A stretch of DNA of 64,000 nucleotides, taken from contig NZ_CP060007.1 in assembly GCF_014168535.1 (NCBI RefSeq), positions 3,162,001 to 3,226,000 of the forward strand, in the 5' to 3' direction. Origin of the DNA: Lacibacter sediminis (GTDB lineage: Bacteria; Bacteroidota; Bacteroidia; Chitinophagales; Chitinophagaceae). Position 1 is the first letter of the stretch, and every line of letters starts with the position of its first letter. This document shows positions 33,994-42,213 of the stretch, piece by piece. The notes under the pieces are model-generated. The model worked only from the letters and a program-made list of their open reading frames with translations, did not search any database and was not told the origin of the DNA. A program made the position numbers and the translations under genes.

Positions 33994-34683
33994 ATGAACC
34001 GGATGGATCGCCTTTTAGGAATTGTTACACTGCTGCAATCGAAAAAATATGTGCCTGCAGAAAAGATCGCTGCTAAATACAACATCAGCGTACGCACTGT
34101 TTACCGTGATGTAAAGGCATTGGTGGAGCTGGGCATACCGGTAAGTTTTGAACCGAACCGGGGTTACTTTGTAGTGCAGGGTTATTTTCTGCCACCTGTT
34201 GCTTTCAGCAGCGAAGAAGCAAATGCGTTGTTGTTGACGGAATCGCTGGTGTATGGCTTTGCAGATAAATCGATCCAGAAGCATTACTCTTCAGCATTGA
34301 ATAAAGTAAAAGCTGTTCTCCGTTCAACACAAAAAGAAAAACTGGATTTTCTGGATAGGAGCATTCGTATGCAAATGCATCCGAACCTGCAAATGAATTT
34401 TGAATACCTGTCGCAATTACAGGCAGCTATCACCAATCAAACCATCATTCATCTCGATTATACAAACGCCAAAGAAGAAAGCACTAAACGAAAACTCGAA
34501 CCCATTGGTCTCATCTATTATGCATTCAGTTGGCACCTGATCGGTTGGTGTTATCTGCGAAAAGATTACCGTGATTTCAAGTTGATGCGTATCAAAGGTC
34601 TGCAGGTTACTGATCAACCATTTCAGAAAAAAGATCACATCAGCATTTCGGAATTCATGAAGCAATTACCGGTTAATTATTAA
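33994..34683 (+). CDS. YafY-type transcriptional regulator (HTH + WYL domain)
   Basis: 229 residues. The N-terminal HTH_11 helix-turn-helix is at about 1-60 (RLLGIVTLLQSKKYVPAEKI, YNISVRTVYRDVKALVELGI) and the WYL domain at about 135-215 (TIIHLDYTNAKEESTKRKLE, EPIGLIYYAFSWHLIGWCYL, RDFKLMRIKGLQVTDQ). WYL domains bind nucleic-acid or nucleotide ligands. The gene is divergent from the hydrolase-GNAT operon with 82 bases between, so it probably controls that operon or itself. Confidence 0.92.
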   Translation: MNRMDRLLGIVTLLQSKKYVPAEKIAAKYNISVRTVYRDVKALVELGIPVSFEPNRGYFVVQGYFLPPVAFSSEEANALLLTESLVYGFADKSIQKHYSSALNKVKAVLRSTQKEKLDFLDRSIRMQMHPNLQMNFEYLSQLQAAITNQTIIHLDYTNAKEESTKRKLEPIGLIYYAFSWHLIGWCYLRKDYRDFKLMRIKGLQVTDQPFQKKDHISISEFMKQLPVNY

Positions 34684-34763
34684 ATTTTTTGCGGACGAAA
34701 AAAGCACTGCCATAGGGTTGTCAGCGGGTGATTGTTGTTTTGTAGTTCAAAAATCAAAACATC

Positions 34764-35264
34764 ATGACATTTACCGAATCATTCCTCAATGAACTCAATC
34801 AAGAAGCTGTAACAACCCGTAAAATGCTGGAGCGTGTGCCTGCCGATCTTTTTCATTGGCAACCGCATCAAAAAAGCATGACGTTGAAACAACTTGCCAC
34901 ACACGTTGCTGAATTACCTACATGGATCAATCTGGTGATCAACACGAAAGAACTCGACTTTGAAGCTAATCCTTATCAGTCTGTGCCTCTTTCGAGTGAA
35001 CAGGAATTACTTGCTTACTTTGAACAATCGTTGACAGAAGGACAAGAAGCTTTGGCAAATGCAACAGATGAACAACTTACCGACCGCTGGGTTTTGCGTA
35101 GCGGTGAAACAATTTACAGCAATGAATTAAAACGTGATTTTCTGCGTCAATGCTTTTGCCAGGTGGTACACCATCGTGCACAGTTAGGCGTATATCTTCG
35201 TTTGCTCGATATTCCTATTCCGGGTAGTTATGGACCAAGTGCTGATGAACAAAATTTTAATTAG
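34764..35264 (+). CDS. DinB-family protein
   Basis: 166 residues forming the four-helix DinB/YfiT bundle. The metal-binding histidines fall in HWQPHQKSMTLKQLATHVAE (N-terminal) and CFCQVVHHRAQLGVYLRLLD (C-terminal), ending GSYGPSADE, which is common in the thiol-dependent transferase group. The phylum has many copies with roles in thiol chemistry or DNA-damage response; the exact activity is unknown. It follows the WYL regulator by 80 bases. Confidence 0.88.
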   Translation: MTFTESFLNELNQEAVTTRKMLERVPADLFHWQPHQKSMTLKQLATHVAELPTWINLVINTKELDFEANPYQSVPLSSEQELLAYFEQSLTEGQEALANATDEQLTDRWVLRSGETIYSNELKRDFLRQCFCQVVHHRAQLGVYLRLLDIPIPGSYGPSADEQNFN

Positions 35265-35272
35265 TGTGCATT

Positions 35273-35298
35273 AACCGGGGCTTGCAAAAGCTCCGGTT
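35273..35298. terminator. Hairpin between the DinB and metallophosphoesterase genes
   Basis: AACCGGGGCTT (35273-35283) pairs with AAGCTCCGGTT (35288-35298), with one G-U pair and a four-base loop. The right arm overlaps the stop codon of the convergent gene. Confidence 0.65.
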
Positions 35299-36526
35299 AC
35301 TTTATACTGTATTTCCCGACTTCTTTACCTGTATCATCAAGCATTTGAACTTTCAATTCCTGTTGACTGGCATTGATCTTAATTAATGTTCTTGTGCCGG
35401 GCTTTGGTCCTCCGCCAATAATGATCGGGTAATCATGTTGATCTTTTACCGGAGGATGAACGCCATGAACATGTGTGTGACCGCATACAACAAGATCAAC
35501 TTTATATTGATCAAACAGTGGAGAAAACAATTTACGACTATGCATGCTTCCATGTGCATCGTTTGAATAAAACGGAGGGATATGCATAAATACAACTTTA
35601 TAGCGTGCATTCCTGTAAGCTTCCGATTGCATTAACTTCTCCAACCAGACAGCTTGTTTTTCCCTGAATGCATCGAAAGCTGCAAGTCCTGCATATACAG
35701 GTCTGTCATCTTCTTTATCTTCTCCCGTATCTAATGCAATGGCAAATACAGGTCCGCATTGAAAATGAAAATAATAACCCTGCGGATAAGAAAAATAATC
35801 TTTTAACTGATGTGCGAATGGCCCTCGAAGTTCATGGTTGCCACGCACAAACAACATTGGTTTTTGTATGGCAAAACCATTTGTACAAGGCGTAATAAGA
35901 TGATTGATGATCTGCTCCTCTCCTTTTTGATAGTTGAACATATCGCCATTGAGAAAAACGAGATCGTAGGGATCACTACCGTTCAGTTTCAATAAGTGAG
36001 GGAAAGAAGAAGGCGTATCATGCAGATCATTTAACACAAGAAGATTCACTTCATCTGTATCATCGGCAATTGTTTTGAATGTGTATGTTTTGCCGTAAAT
36101 AGTTTCACCAAACACAGCAACATCTTCATCCCAACGCCTGATCTCTTTGGAAGCAACACGGTATTGATAGGTCTTTCCCGGAACAAGATCATCTAAGACA
36201 ATTTCATGCACACGGTTATTTGCATTCACCAAACCATCAGTAACAGCATGAATCTTTTTGTCAAGAGCAGTTGCTTCACCATACTCCACCCAACTGTAAC
36301 AGTTACGATTGGTGATCCAGCGGATATACATCTGCTTATTATCAAGTGTGTGCAGGTATGGTTGCGTAAGAAATTCGTGTTGAATAATTGGAGGCGGAAC
36401 AGCGATTGGTTTATCATCGTTATTACAACCCCTGATGTAAATATAACCCGCAGCACCAACGCCTGCAATTTTTGCAGCATTGGTTAAAAACTTACGGCGG
36501 TTAAAGGATGGTTTTTGGTTTTCCAT
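35297..36526 (-). CDS. Exported calcineurin-like metallophosphoesterase
   Basis: 409 residues from the ATG at 36526, chosen because MENQKPSFNRRKFLTNAAKI is a Tat-like signal (RRKFL) followed by a hydrophobic stretch ending near IRGC; earlier starts exist at 36547 and 36595. An N-terminal beta domain like that of purple acid phosphatases is at about 60-170 (YRVASKEIRRWDED). The two-metal phosphoesterase motifs follow: VNLLVLNDLHD, LNGDMFNY, FVRGNHELRG, FMHIPPF and VVCGHTHVHG. It would hydrolyse a phosphoester outside the inner membrane. It is the last gene of the Nth/AlkD operon. Confidence 0.9.
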   Translation of the reverse strand: MENQKPSFNRRKFLTNAAKIAGVGAAGYIYIRGCNNDDKPIAVPPPIIQHEFLTQPYLHTLDNKQMYIRWITNRNCYSWVEYGEATALDKKIHAVTDGLVNANNRVHEIVLDDLVPGKTYQYRVASKEIRRWDEDVAVFGETIYGKTYTFKTIADDTDEVNLLVLNDLHDTPSSFPHLLKLNGSDPYDLVFLNGDMFNYQKGEEQIINHLITPCTNGFAIQKPMLFVRGNHELRGPFAHQLKDYFSYPQGYYFHFQCGPVFAIALDTGEDKEDDRPVYAGLAAFDAFREKQAVWLEKLMQSEAYRNARYKVVFMHIPPFYSNDAHGSMHSRKLFSPLFDQYKVDLVVCGHTHVHGVHPPVKDQHDYPIIIGGGPKPGTRTLIKINASQQELKVQMLDDTGKEVGKYSIK

Positions 36527-36618
36527 TTTAAGGATGGGCTTTTTCATTTGCAGTGGTCGAAAAATAAATCTGCTGCAGCCCAATATTACAACCAACGCCG
36601 TAATTATACAAATTGGGT

Positions 36619-37245
36619 TTAGCTATTCGCTTTATAATACGCACAAACCGTATTCATCAAACACTTTTCACAATTCGGTTTTGGCCGGCAGATCTCTCGT
36701 CCTAAAAACGACATAGCCATACCTGCATCCCAGTCTTTTTGCGGCAGCACTTCCATGATCTGTTTTTCAATTTTCTTTGGATCGGTGCCTGTTGCTATTC
36801 CTAACCGTGGTGCAACACGAACAACATGCAGATCAACAATTACACCTTCAGCCGGTTTACCGCTTTCACGCAGGATAACACAAGCTGATTTACGGCCAAT
36901 ACCTGGCAGTTCCACCAACTCATCAAGTGTTTCAGGAATATTGCTGTCCTTTTTAATTTTTTCTGCAATACCTGTGAGCCATTTTGCTTTGTTGCCAAAG
37001 TTGCGCACTTTACTAATGAAGGGAAACAACGTTTCTTCTGTTGCTTTTGTGAGCGCCTGCATGTTGGGATAGGCTTCAAAGAGTTTTGGTGCAAGACTAT
37101 TGATATTCCTGTCGGAATCCTGTGCAGATAATACCACCATCACCACCAACTGGTAAGTATTTTTATACTCCAGCGGATGTTGCTTGCCTTTGTATTTTTT
37201 AAGTAATGGCTTTATGGCTTCCGGCCAGTTGGTTTTCGTTGGCAT
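36619..37245 (-). CDS. nth: Endonuclease III-like DNA glycosylase/AP lyase
   Basis: 208 residues. The helix-hairpin-helix is LPGIGRKSACVILRES with the catalytic Lys in GRKSA, and the catalytic Asp is in VIVDLHVVRVAPRLG. It removes oxidised pyrimidines and nicks the abasic site. The C-terminal iron-sulfur cluster is present, but its spacing is C-x5-C-x2-C-x5-C (ICRPKPNCEKCLMNTVC), one residue shorter between the first two Cys than in E. coli Nth. It therefore belongs to a variant group. AlkD lies 57 bases upstream on the same strand. Confidence 0.93.
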   Translation of the reverse strand: MPTKTNWPEAIKPLLKKYKGKQHPLEYKNTYQLVVMVVLSAQDSDRNINSLAPKLFEAYPNMQALTKATEETLFPFISKVRNFGNKAKWLTGIAEKIKKDSNIPETLDELVELPGIGRKSACVILRESGKPAEGVIVDLHVVRVAPRLGIATGTDPKKIEKQIMEVLPQKDWDAGMAMSFLGREICRPKPNCEKCLMNTVCAYYKANS

Positions 37246-37302
37246 GATGAATGGTTTTATTGCAATAAATCTACATTATTTAAAAATACGATCAATTGAA
37301 TT

Positions 37303-38061
37303 TTACTTCAGCGCCATGTAATGTGTTTTTTCTTTTTTACTCATCTTCTCAATTGAATTGCGCAGCATCACACGTGGCATAACCGCCGCATGTTTATCAA
37401 GAAAACTGAATAATCGTTTCTTGTCCTTATCACCTGCAAAACGCAACATCCATCCTGCTGCTTTCTGCACCAGGTCTTCTTTATCTTTCAGTAATGCTTC
37501 TGCAAGTTTATAGGTGTCGTCCAGGTCGTTTTGCCTGATGAAATAACAGGTGCTTAAAATAGCTGAGCGTCGTTCCCACATATTTTTTGAACGTACCAGT
37601 TTGTAAAGGATCTTTCTCGGTTTGTCAAACAGATAACTTCCCGTCATGTACAAACATCCAAGATCTACAAGATCCCAATTATTCACACGATCATGTTTGC
37701 GGATATATAGTTCAAAGAAAGATTTCAATCGCTCGGGTGTTATCTTTTTGCTGCGTGATTCTTTATCCATGATGCTGATAGCACCAGCCCTTACCTCGTG
37801 GACAGGACTATCAAGCAACTTTTCAATTTCAGTAACAAGTAACCCCGCAAATGAAATGGCCAATTTAAAGAGATCCCCCATTTTCACACCCATAAACTGA
37901 TCACCATGCCCATAATCGCCTTCAGCACTTTTAAAATAACGCTGTATCTTTTTCAACTCTACATCCGACTGCATTGCTTCCAACCGTTCAATAAACAGTT
38001 TCGCAGTAAGCTTCTCTTCGTTTAACGGAGATGCTTTCGCAACAGCAGTCTTCTTTGTCAT
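37303..38061 (-). CDS. DNA alkylation repair protein, AlkD-like HEAT-repeat family
   Basis: 252 residues, all alpha-helical with HEAT-like repeats. Family marks are GDYGHGDQFMGVKMGDL near residue 50-65, DSPVHEVRAGAISIMD, RVNNWDLVDLGCLYMTGSYL with the functional Trp-Asp near 130, and WERRSAILSTCYFIRQND. AlkD relatives excise bulky cationic alkyl bases without base flipping. The Trp-Asp-Leu-Val-Asp segment supports activity. A VOC gene is 18 bases upstream and Nth 57 bases downstream, forming one operon. Confidence 0.92.
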   Translation of the reverse strand: MTKKTAVAKASPLNEEKLTAKLFIERLEAMQSDVELKKIQRYFKSAEGDYGHGDQFMGVKMGDLFKLAISFAGLLVTEIEKLLDSPVHEVRAGAISIMDKESRSKKITPERLKSFFELYIRKHDRVNNWDLVDLGCLYMTGSYLFDKPRKILYKLVRSKNMWERRSAILSTCYFIRQNDLDDTYKLAEALLKDKEDLVQKAAGWMLRFAGDKDKKRLFSFLDKHAAVMPRVMLRNSIEKMSKKEKTHYMALK

Positions 38062-38079
38062 ATATCTTTTGCTTGATGA

Positions 38080-38526
38080 TTATGCATTCTGCAGATCGGC
38101 AATAATGATCTTCTTCATCTGCATCATGGCCTGCATGGCCCGACCTGCTTTTTCACGATCAGGATGACTGAGCAATTCTCCAAGTACCGGAGGAACGATC
38201 TGCCAGCTTACACCAAATTTATCCTTTAACCAGCCACACATGCTTTCCTGCCCACCGTCAGCTGTTAAGCTATTCCAATAATAATCAATTTCTTCCTGCG
38301 TATCAGCATTTACAAAAAACGAAATAGCCTCATTGAATTTAAACATCGGGCCGGCGTTCAGTCCTTTAAACTCCAAACCATCGAGTTCAAACGAAACGCC
38401 CATGACTGTTCCGCCAGGACCAGGCATCGTTGAAATTTTCTTTGAATTCTTAAACACAGATAAATAAAAATTCATGGCTTCTTCGGCATTGCCATCGAAC
38501 CATAAAAACGGAGTGATCTTTTGCAT
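38080..38526 (-). CDS. PhnB-like VOC-family protein
   Basis: 148 residues from the ATG at 38526 (MQKITPFLWFDGNAEEAMNF); the open frame continues upstream but without signature sequence. The 3-demethylubiquinone methyltransferase-like fold is marked by FYLSVFKNSKKISTMPGPGG and by SMCGWLKDKFGVSWQIVPP and AMMQMKKIIIADL at the end. The family's activity is not known. It begins the operon with AlkD and Nth. A role in resistance to a DNA-damaging chemical would fit but is inference. Confidence 0.88.
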   Translation of the reverse strand: MQKITPFLWFDGNAEEAMNFYLSVFKNSKKISTMPGPGGTVMGVSFELDGLEFKGLNAGPMFKFNEAISFFVNADTQEEIDYYWNSLTADGGQESMCGWLKDKFGVSWQIVPPVLGELLSHPDREKAGRAMQAMMQMKKIIIADLQNA

Positions 38527-38640
38527 GATGATGTAGTTTTTGTTGTTAATGAGCACAACAAACATAGAACCATTCTGCAAAGAATAAAAGGTGTAATAAC
38601 GACAATCTCAGGGCTGTTTGCGAATTGGGAACTGATGCTT

Positions 38641-38671
38641 AAAAACAACAAAGGCAGGAATAAATCCTGCC
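38641..38671 (-). terminator. Terminator of the outer-membrane protein gene
   Basis: GGCAGGA (38653-38659) pairs with TCCTGCC (38665-38671). On the minus strand the stem is followed by TTTGTTGTTTTT. Confidence 0.75.
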
Positions 38672-38705
38672 CTCTATTAACCAGAAACCTGCAAGAATAT
38701 TTTTA

Positions 38706-39407
38706 TCAATAATCCTTACCGTCACCACCTGATTTCCGACAGGTAAGCGTTGCTTGTTTCATATGACCTGATGTGGAAGAACCCATTGTAAAACTCAGCA
38801 ACAGAAAAGCCATTCCGTTTCTTGAAGAACGGCGTGCTTCTGACGCATCAACATTTACAAAGCCTCTTTGCACTCCGCCTTCCAATATTATTCGTGGAGT
38901 TATGCGATAACCAGCTGTCAGCATTGCACCTGCATCATAATTTTTATACTTTTCAAAATTCAAACTCATCTGTTCAGTCCTGTGCGACAACAAAGCTGCA
39001 ATGTATCCTCCGCCTCCGGTAAATAATCGTTTCGAGCGACCTATATAAAAATGATACTGCACAGGAATGTTCAGATAACGTAACAGGAGAAGCCCGTCTT
39101 CAACACCCTTTGTTGTGACATTTACACCTGCCTCTTTATATTGTGCCCCAATTACCAACCGGCCAACACGAAAATCATCAGCTATAAATGTGATGCCTCC
39201 AAGAAATGATAACTTAGGGCTTAGAGTTGTACGTGGCGAAAGATCGGATATTGACATCGTTGAAAATGATTCACCTGCTTCAACTTTCCAACCGTATTCA
39301 ACATTTCCTTTTTTAGTTCCTCTTCCGGAGGTATCGGGTTGATTGTCGTGTGCATAGTTTTGAACAACAATTAATAGGCTGATAAGTGATCCATAAATAG
39401 CTTTCAT
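38706..39407 (-). CDS. Outer-membrane beta-barrel protein with an unusual tail
   Basis: 233 residues with a signal peptide (cleavage about residue 20, QNYAHD). The middle has the PorT-like barrel pattern: GWKVEAGESFSTMSISDLSP, LSFLGGITFIADDFRVGRLV, YLNIPVQYHFYIG (a family signature) and ILEGGVQRGFVN. The last clear strand is AFLLLSFTMG. After it come 24 residues with no barrel character (SGHMKQATLTCRKSGGDGKD). Barrels normally end at the last strand, so the tail is odd. Role unknown. It has its own terminator. Confidence 0.78.
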   Translation of the reverse strand: MKAIYGSLISLLIVVQNYAHDNQPDTSGRGTKKGNVEYGWKVEAGESFSTMSISDLSPRTTLSPKLSFLGGITFIADDFRVGRLVIGAQYKEAGVNVTTKGVEDGLLLLRYLNIPVQYHFYIGRSKRLFTGGGGYIAALLSHRTEQMSLNFEKYKNYDAGAMLTAGYRITPRIILEGGVQRGFVNVDASEARRSSRNGMAFLLLSFTMGSSTSGHMKQATLTCRKSGGDGKDY

Positions 39408-39493
39408 TGTAAATAGTTTTAAGTTTAGGTTTATACGAAGTGAAACGGTGCATCTTCTTCGTTTTGGTATCGGATGTAAAACTATCTGTTGCT

Positions 39494-39531
39494 GAAAAAG
39501 AAAACAGCCTGCAACTTAGTTACAGGCTGTT
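39494..39531 (-). terminator. Terminator of the PD40 protein gene
   Basis: AACAGCCTG (39503-39511) pairs with CAGGCTGTT (39523-39531); on the minus strand it is followed by a T-rich run TTTTCTTTTT (39494-39503). Confidence 0.75.
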
Positions 39532-39557
39532 GTTGTTGAGTTAACGGCAAATCAGTA

Positions 39558-40433
39558 TCAGCGATACTTGCTTACATCAAATGGCAACCAATATGACTCT
39601 TCTATAAAACGATTGGTTCCCGCAATTTTTTTCTGCCGTGCGAAGTAAATACGTTTCTCTTTCTCATGAACAAAAGGACAAAACTCTGCATCAACAGAAT
39701 TAATTGGTAAGCCAAGGTTTTTAGGCGACGTCCATTTGCCATTATTTTTGAAACTGATGTAAAGATCAACATCGCCATATCCTTTCGGATCGGTTGAAAA
39801 ATAAATAATATAATCTTCCTTTGCTGATATGTAAGGATTCGATTCACGCTCGGTTGTGTTGATGGGCAAACCGATATTTTGTGCTGTTTGATATTCTCCA
39901 TTTACTTTCCTTGAAAAATAAATATCTGAACTACCCTTACCATCTTCATTCGCTTTCATAAAATAAATGGTTCCACTATTAGTCACAGAAGCAAATGATT
40001 CAGAGGAATCGGTATTGATCACATTGCCGAGATGTTTTGCTTCACTCCATCCGTTTTTTGTTTTGGTTGATTGCCAGATGTCAAAGCCTTTCCGTTTCGG
40101 TTGACCTAGCACAGGTCTGTTCGATTGAAACAACACTGTCTTTCCATCAGGACTGAATATCGGATCAATATCTTTCCATTCAGCATTTCTTGTAGAAAAA
40201 ACGGCGGGCACCGGTTTCTGCCATTTACCATTACGTTTTTCTGATTGCAGAATGATCAAGGTATCCCTACCACCGTTCGACCTTACCCAAAAAGCAGTTT
40301 TTGAATCGGGCGAGATGGTCAAACCGAATTCGCCACCTGTAGAAATAATACCGGGCTCAAAGACCTGGGGAGTTTTCTGTGCAGAAATAAGAGCAGCGCT
40401 AAAGATGGCTGCTAAAAATAATATGCATTTCAT
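39558..40433 (-). CDS. Exported PD40/TolB-type beta-propeller protein
   Basis: 291 residues with a signal peptide (cleavage at ALISAQ). It has at least four PD40-type propeller units: GEFGLTISPDSKTAFWVRS, KDIDPIFSPDGKTVLFQSNR, ESFASVTNSGTIYFMKANED and SNPYISAKEDYIIYFSTDPK, with a last one at DAEFCPFVHEKEKRIYFARQ. Such propellers bind proteins or glycans, or act in peptide binding. It is short for a full blade set. It is divergent from the GH20 gene with 140 bases between and could share control with it. Its own terminator follows. Confidence 0.85.
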   Translation of the reverse strand: MKCILFLAAIFSAALISAQKTPQVFEPGIISTGGEFGLTISPDSKTAFWVRSNGGRDTLIILQSEKRNGKWQKPVPAVFSTRNAEWKDIDPIFSPDGKTVLFQSNRPVLGQPKRKGFDIWQSTKTKNGWSEAKHLGNVINTDSSESFASVTNSGTIYFMKANEDGKGSSDIYFSRKVNGEYQTAQNIGLPINTTERESNPYISAKEDYIIYFSTDPKGYGDVDLYISFKNNGKWTSPKNLGLPINSVDAEFCPFVHEKEKRIYFARQKKIAGTNRFIEESYWLPFDVSKYR

Positions 40434-40573
40434 GTATAGCTGTTTCGGTAAAAATAAAAGAAGCCCTTAAACTACTTAAAAAATTATGATGAGCGAATTG
40501 TTAAAATCATAAAACTTTAAGGGTGAACCTGATCGCAATACCACGCTTTTCTGTGAGTTCCTATCTTTACAGC

Positions 40574-42202
40574 ATGCAAGGACTTTTTTCTACCGTAGTT
40601 TTTCTTTTATTATTTTCTGTAACTAATGCTCAGCAGCTGAATAATATTATTCCCAAGCCTGTAAAAACAGAACTGTTTACCAGCAATGTTGTTGTACTTC
40701 AAACAGGATCTGTTATTGAGTTTGATGCAAGATTTAAAGAGCAGGCAAATTACCTGCTACAGCAATTGCTGCAACAATGTGGGTTGCAAACAAATTTGCA
40801 GATATCCAAAGTTGAAAAAAGTAAAGCAGCAATTGTTTTGCAGTATGATGCATCAGTCATTACAAAAGAAGAAATGTATGAGCTTACAATTCAGCAGCAA
40901 CAGGTTGTCATTAAAGCAAGATCCATTCGTGGTGTGATGAATGGCATGCAGACATTGTTTCAATTATTACCACTGCAAAAAACAGAAAAAATAAGTTTAC
41001 CTGCCGGTCGCATTACCGATTATCCACGCTTTGCTTATCGTGGAATGCATCTCGATGTTGTGCGACATATGTTTCCATTAGACTACATCAAAAAATATAT
41101 TGACTATCTGACATTTCATAAGTTCAACACGTTTCATTGGCATTTAACAGACGACCAGGGTTGGCGTATTGAAATACTTTCTTATCCAAAACTGAATAGC
41201 GTTGGCTCCTGGAGAGATTCAACACTTATCGGTCATTTTAAAGATACACCTGCCCGTTATGAACATAAACGTTATGGCGGTTATTATACCAGGGCCGAAG
41301 TGAAGGAGATCATTGCATATGCAACAGTGCGTGGCATTACGATTATTCCGGAAATTGATATTCCGGGTCATAGTCGTGCAACCATTACAGCCTATCCTGA
41401 ATTCAGTACCGATCCTACAAACAAATGGGGCGTTGCAGCTACATGGGGTATGTACAATCGTGTAAACAATGTGCTTGCACCTAATCCTGCAACCTTTACT
41501 TTTTTACGCACCGTGTTTCATGAAATAGCTGATCTGTTTCCATCGCCCTACATTCATGTTGGTGGCGATGAGTGCAGTAAAATGTGGTGGAAGCAAAGTG
41601 CAACTACACAACAATTCATCAAAGACAACAAACTGAAAGATGAAGTAGCGTTGCAAACATATTTCATTGAACAGGTGAGCAAATACCTGAAAGAAAAAAA
41701 GAAAAAAGTAATTGGCTGGCACGAGATCATGGAAGGCAAACTGGATACATCAACCATTGTGATGAACTGGGCCAACGATGCCAAAGCAATTGAGGCTGCG
41801 GGTAAAGGATTCAACGTGATCATGACACCCGGTAAGCCTTACTACTTTGATCATTTTCAAAGCAAGGATCCGAAAGACAGTTTAGCTATTCACGGTTACA
41901 ATTCATTGCAGGTGGTATATAATTATGATCTTGTTCCTGCATCCATCAAACAAAAAGGATTGGCGCATAAGATTCTCGGCGGGCAAGCCAATGTGTGGAC
42001 CGAGTATATGGAATGGAGTACAAAAGTCGATTATATGGTATTCCCAAGAATGACTGCTGTGAGTGAAAGTTTATGGAGTCAGCCTGCACAAAAAAATTAC
42101 ACTGATTTTATACGACGTTTGAAAGCAAACATCATCCCCCGTTATCAATACTGGAACAGTTCCTGGTTCAAAGGTTTTGAAACATGGACAGCGGATAAAT
42201 AA
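40574..42202 (+). CDS. Beta-N-acetylhexosaminidase, glycoside hydrolase family 20
   Basis: 542 residues. The ATG at 40574 is chosen because it starts a clean signal peptide (MQGLFSTVVFLLLFSVTNAQ); a GTG at 40523 lies upstream in frame. Residues 21-150 form the GH20b domain, then the TIM barrel: YRGMHLDVVRHMFPLDYIKK, FHWHLTDDQGWRIEI, IIPEIDIPGHSRATI and the catalytic pair Asp332-Glu333 in HVGGDECSKMWW. It releases terminal GlcNAc or GalNAc from chitin, glycoproteins or cell-wall fragments in the periplasm or outside. A helicase gene follows after 11 bases. The leader is nearly absent (TATCTTTA ends five bases before the ATG). Confidence 0.95.
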   Translation: MQGLFSTVVFLLLFSVTNAQQLNNIIPKPVKTELFTSNVVVLQTGSVIEFDARFKEQANYLLQQLLQQCGLQTNLQISKVEKSKAAIVLQYDASVITKEEMYELTIQQQQVVIKARSIRGVMNGMQTLFQLLPLQKTEKISLPAGRITDYPRFAYRGMHLDVVRHMFPLDYIKKYIDYLTFHKFNTFHWHLTDDQGWRIEILSYPKLNSVGSWRDSTLIGHFKDTPARYEHKRYGGYYTRAEVKEIIAYATVRGITIIPEIDIPGHSRATITAYPEFSTDPTNKWGVAATWGMYNRVNNVLAPNPATFTFLRTVFHEIADLFPSPYIHVGGDECSKMWWKQSATTQQFIKDNKLKDEVALQTYFIEQVSKYLKEKKKKVIGWHEIMEGKLDTSTIVMNWANDAKAIEAAGKGFNVIMTPGKPYYFDHFQSKDPKDSLAIHGYNSLQVVYNYDLVPASIKQKGLAHKILGGQANVWTEYMEWSTKVDYMVFPRMTAVSESLWSQPAQKNYTDFIRRLKANIIPRYQYWNSSWFKGFETWTADK

Positions 42203-42213
42203 TATTAAAGAAA

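Noticed and set aside
40523..40573. Upstream GTG start for the GH20 gene
   Set aside because: It would put 17 residues before a clean signal peptide; the ATG at 40574 fits better.
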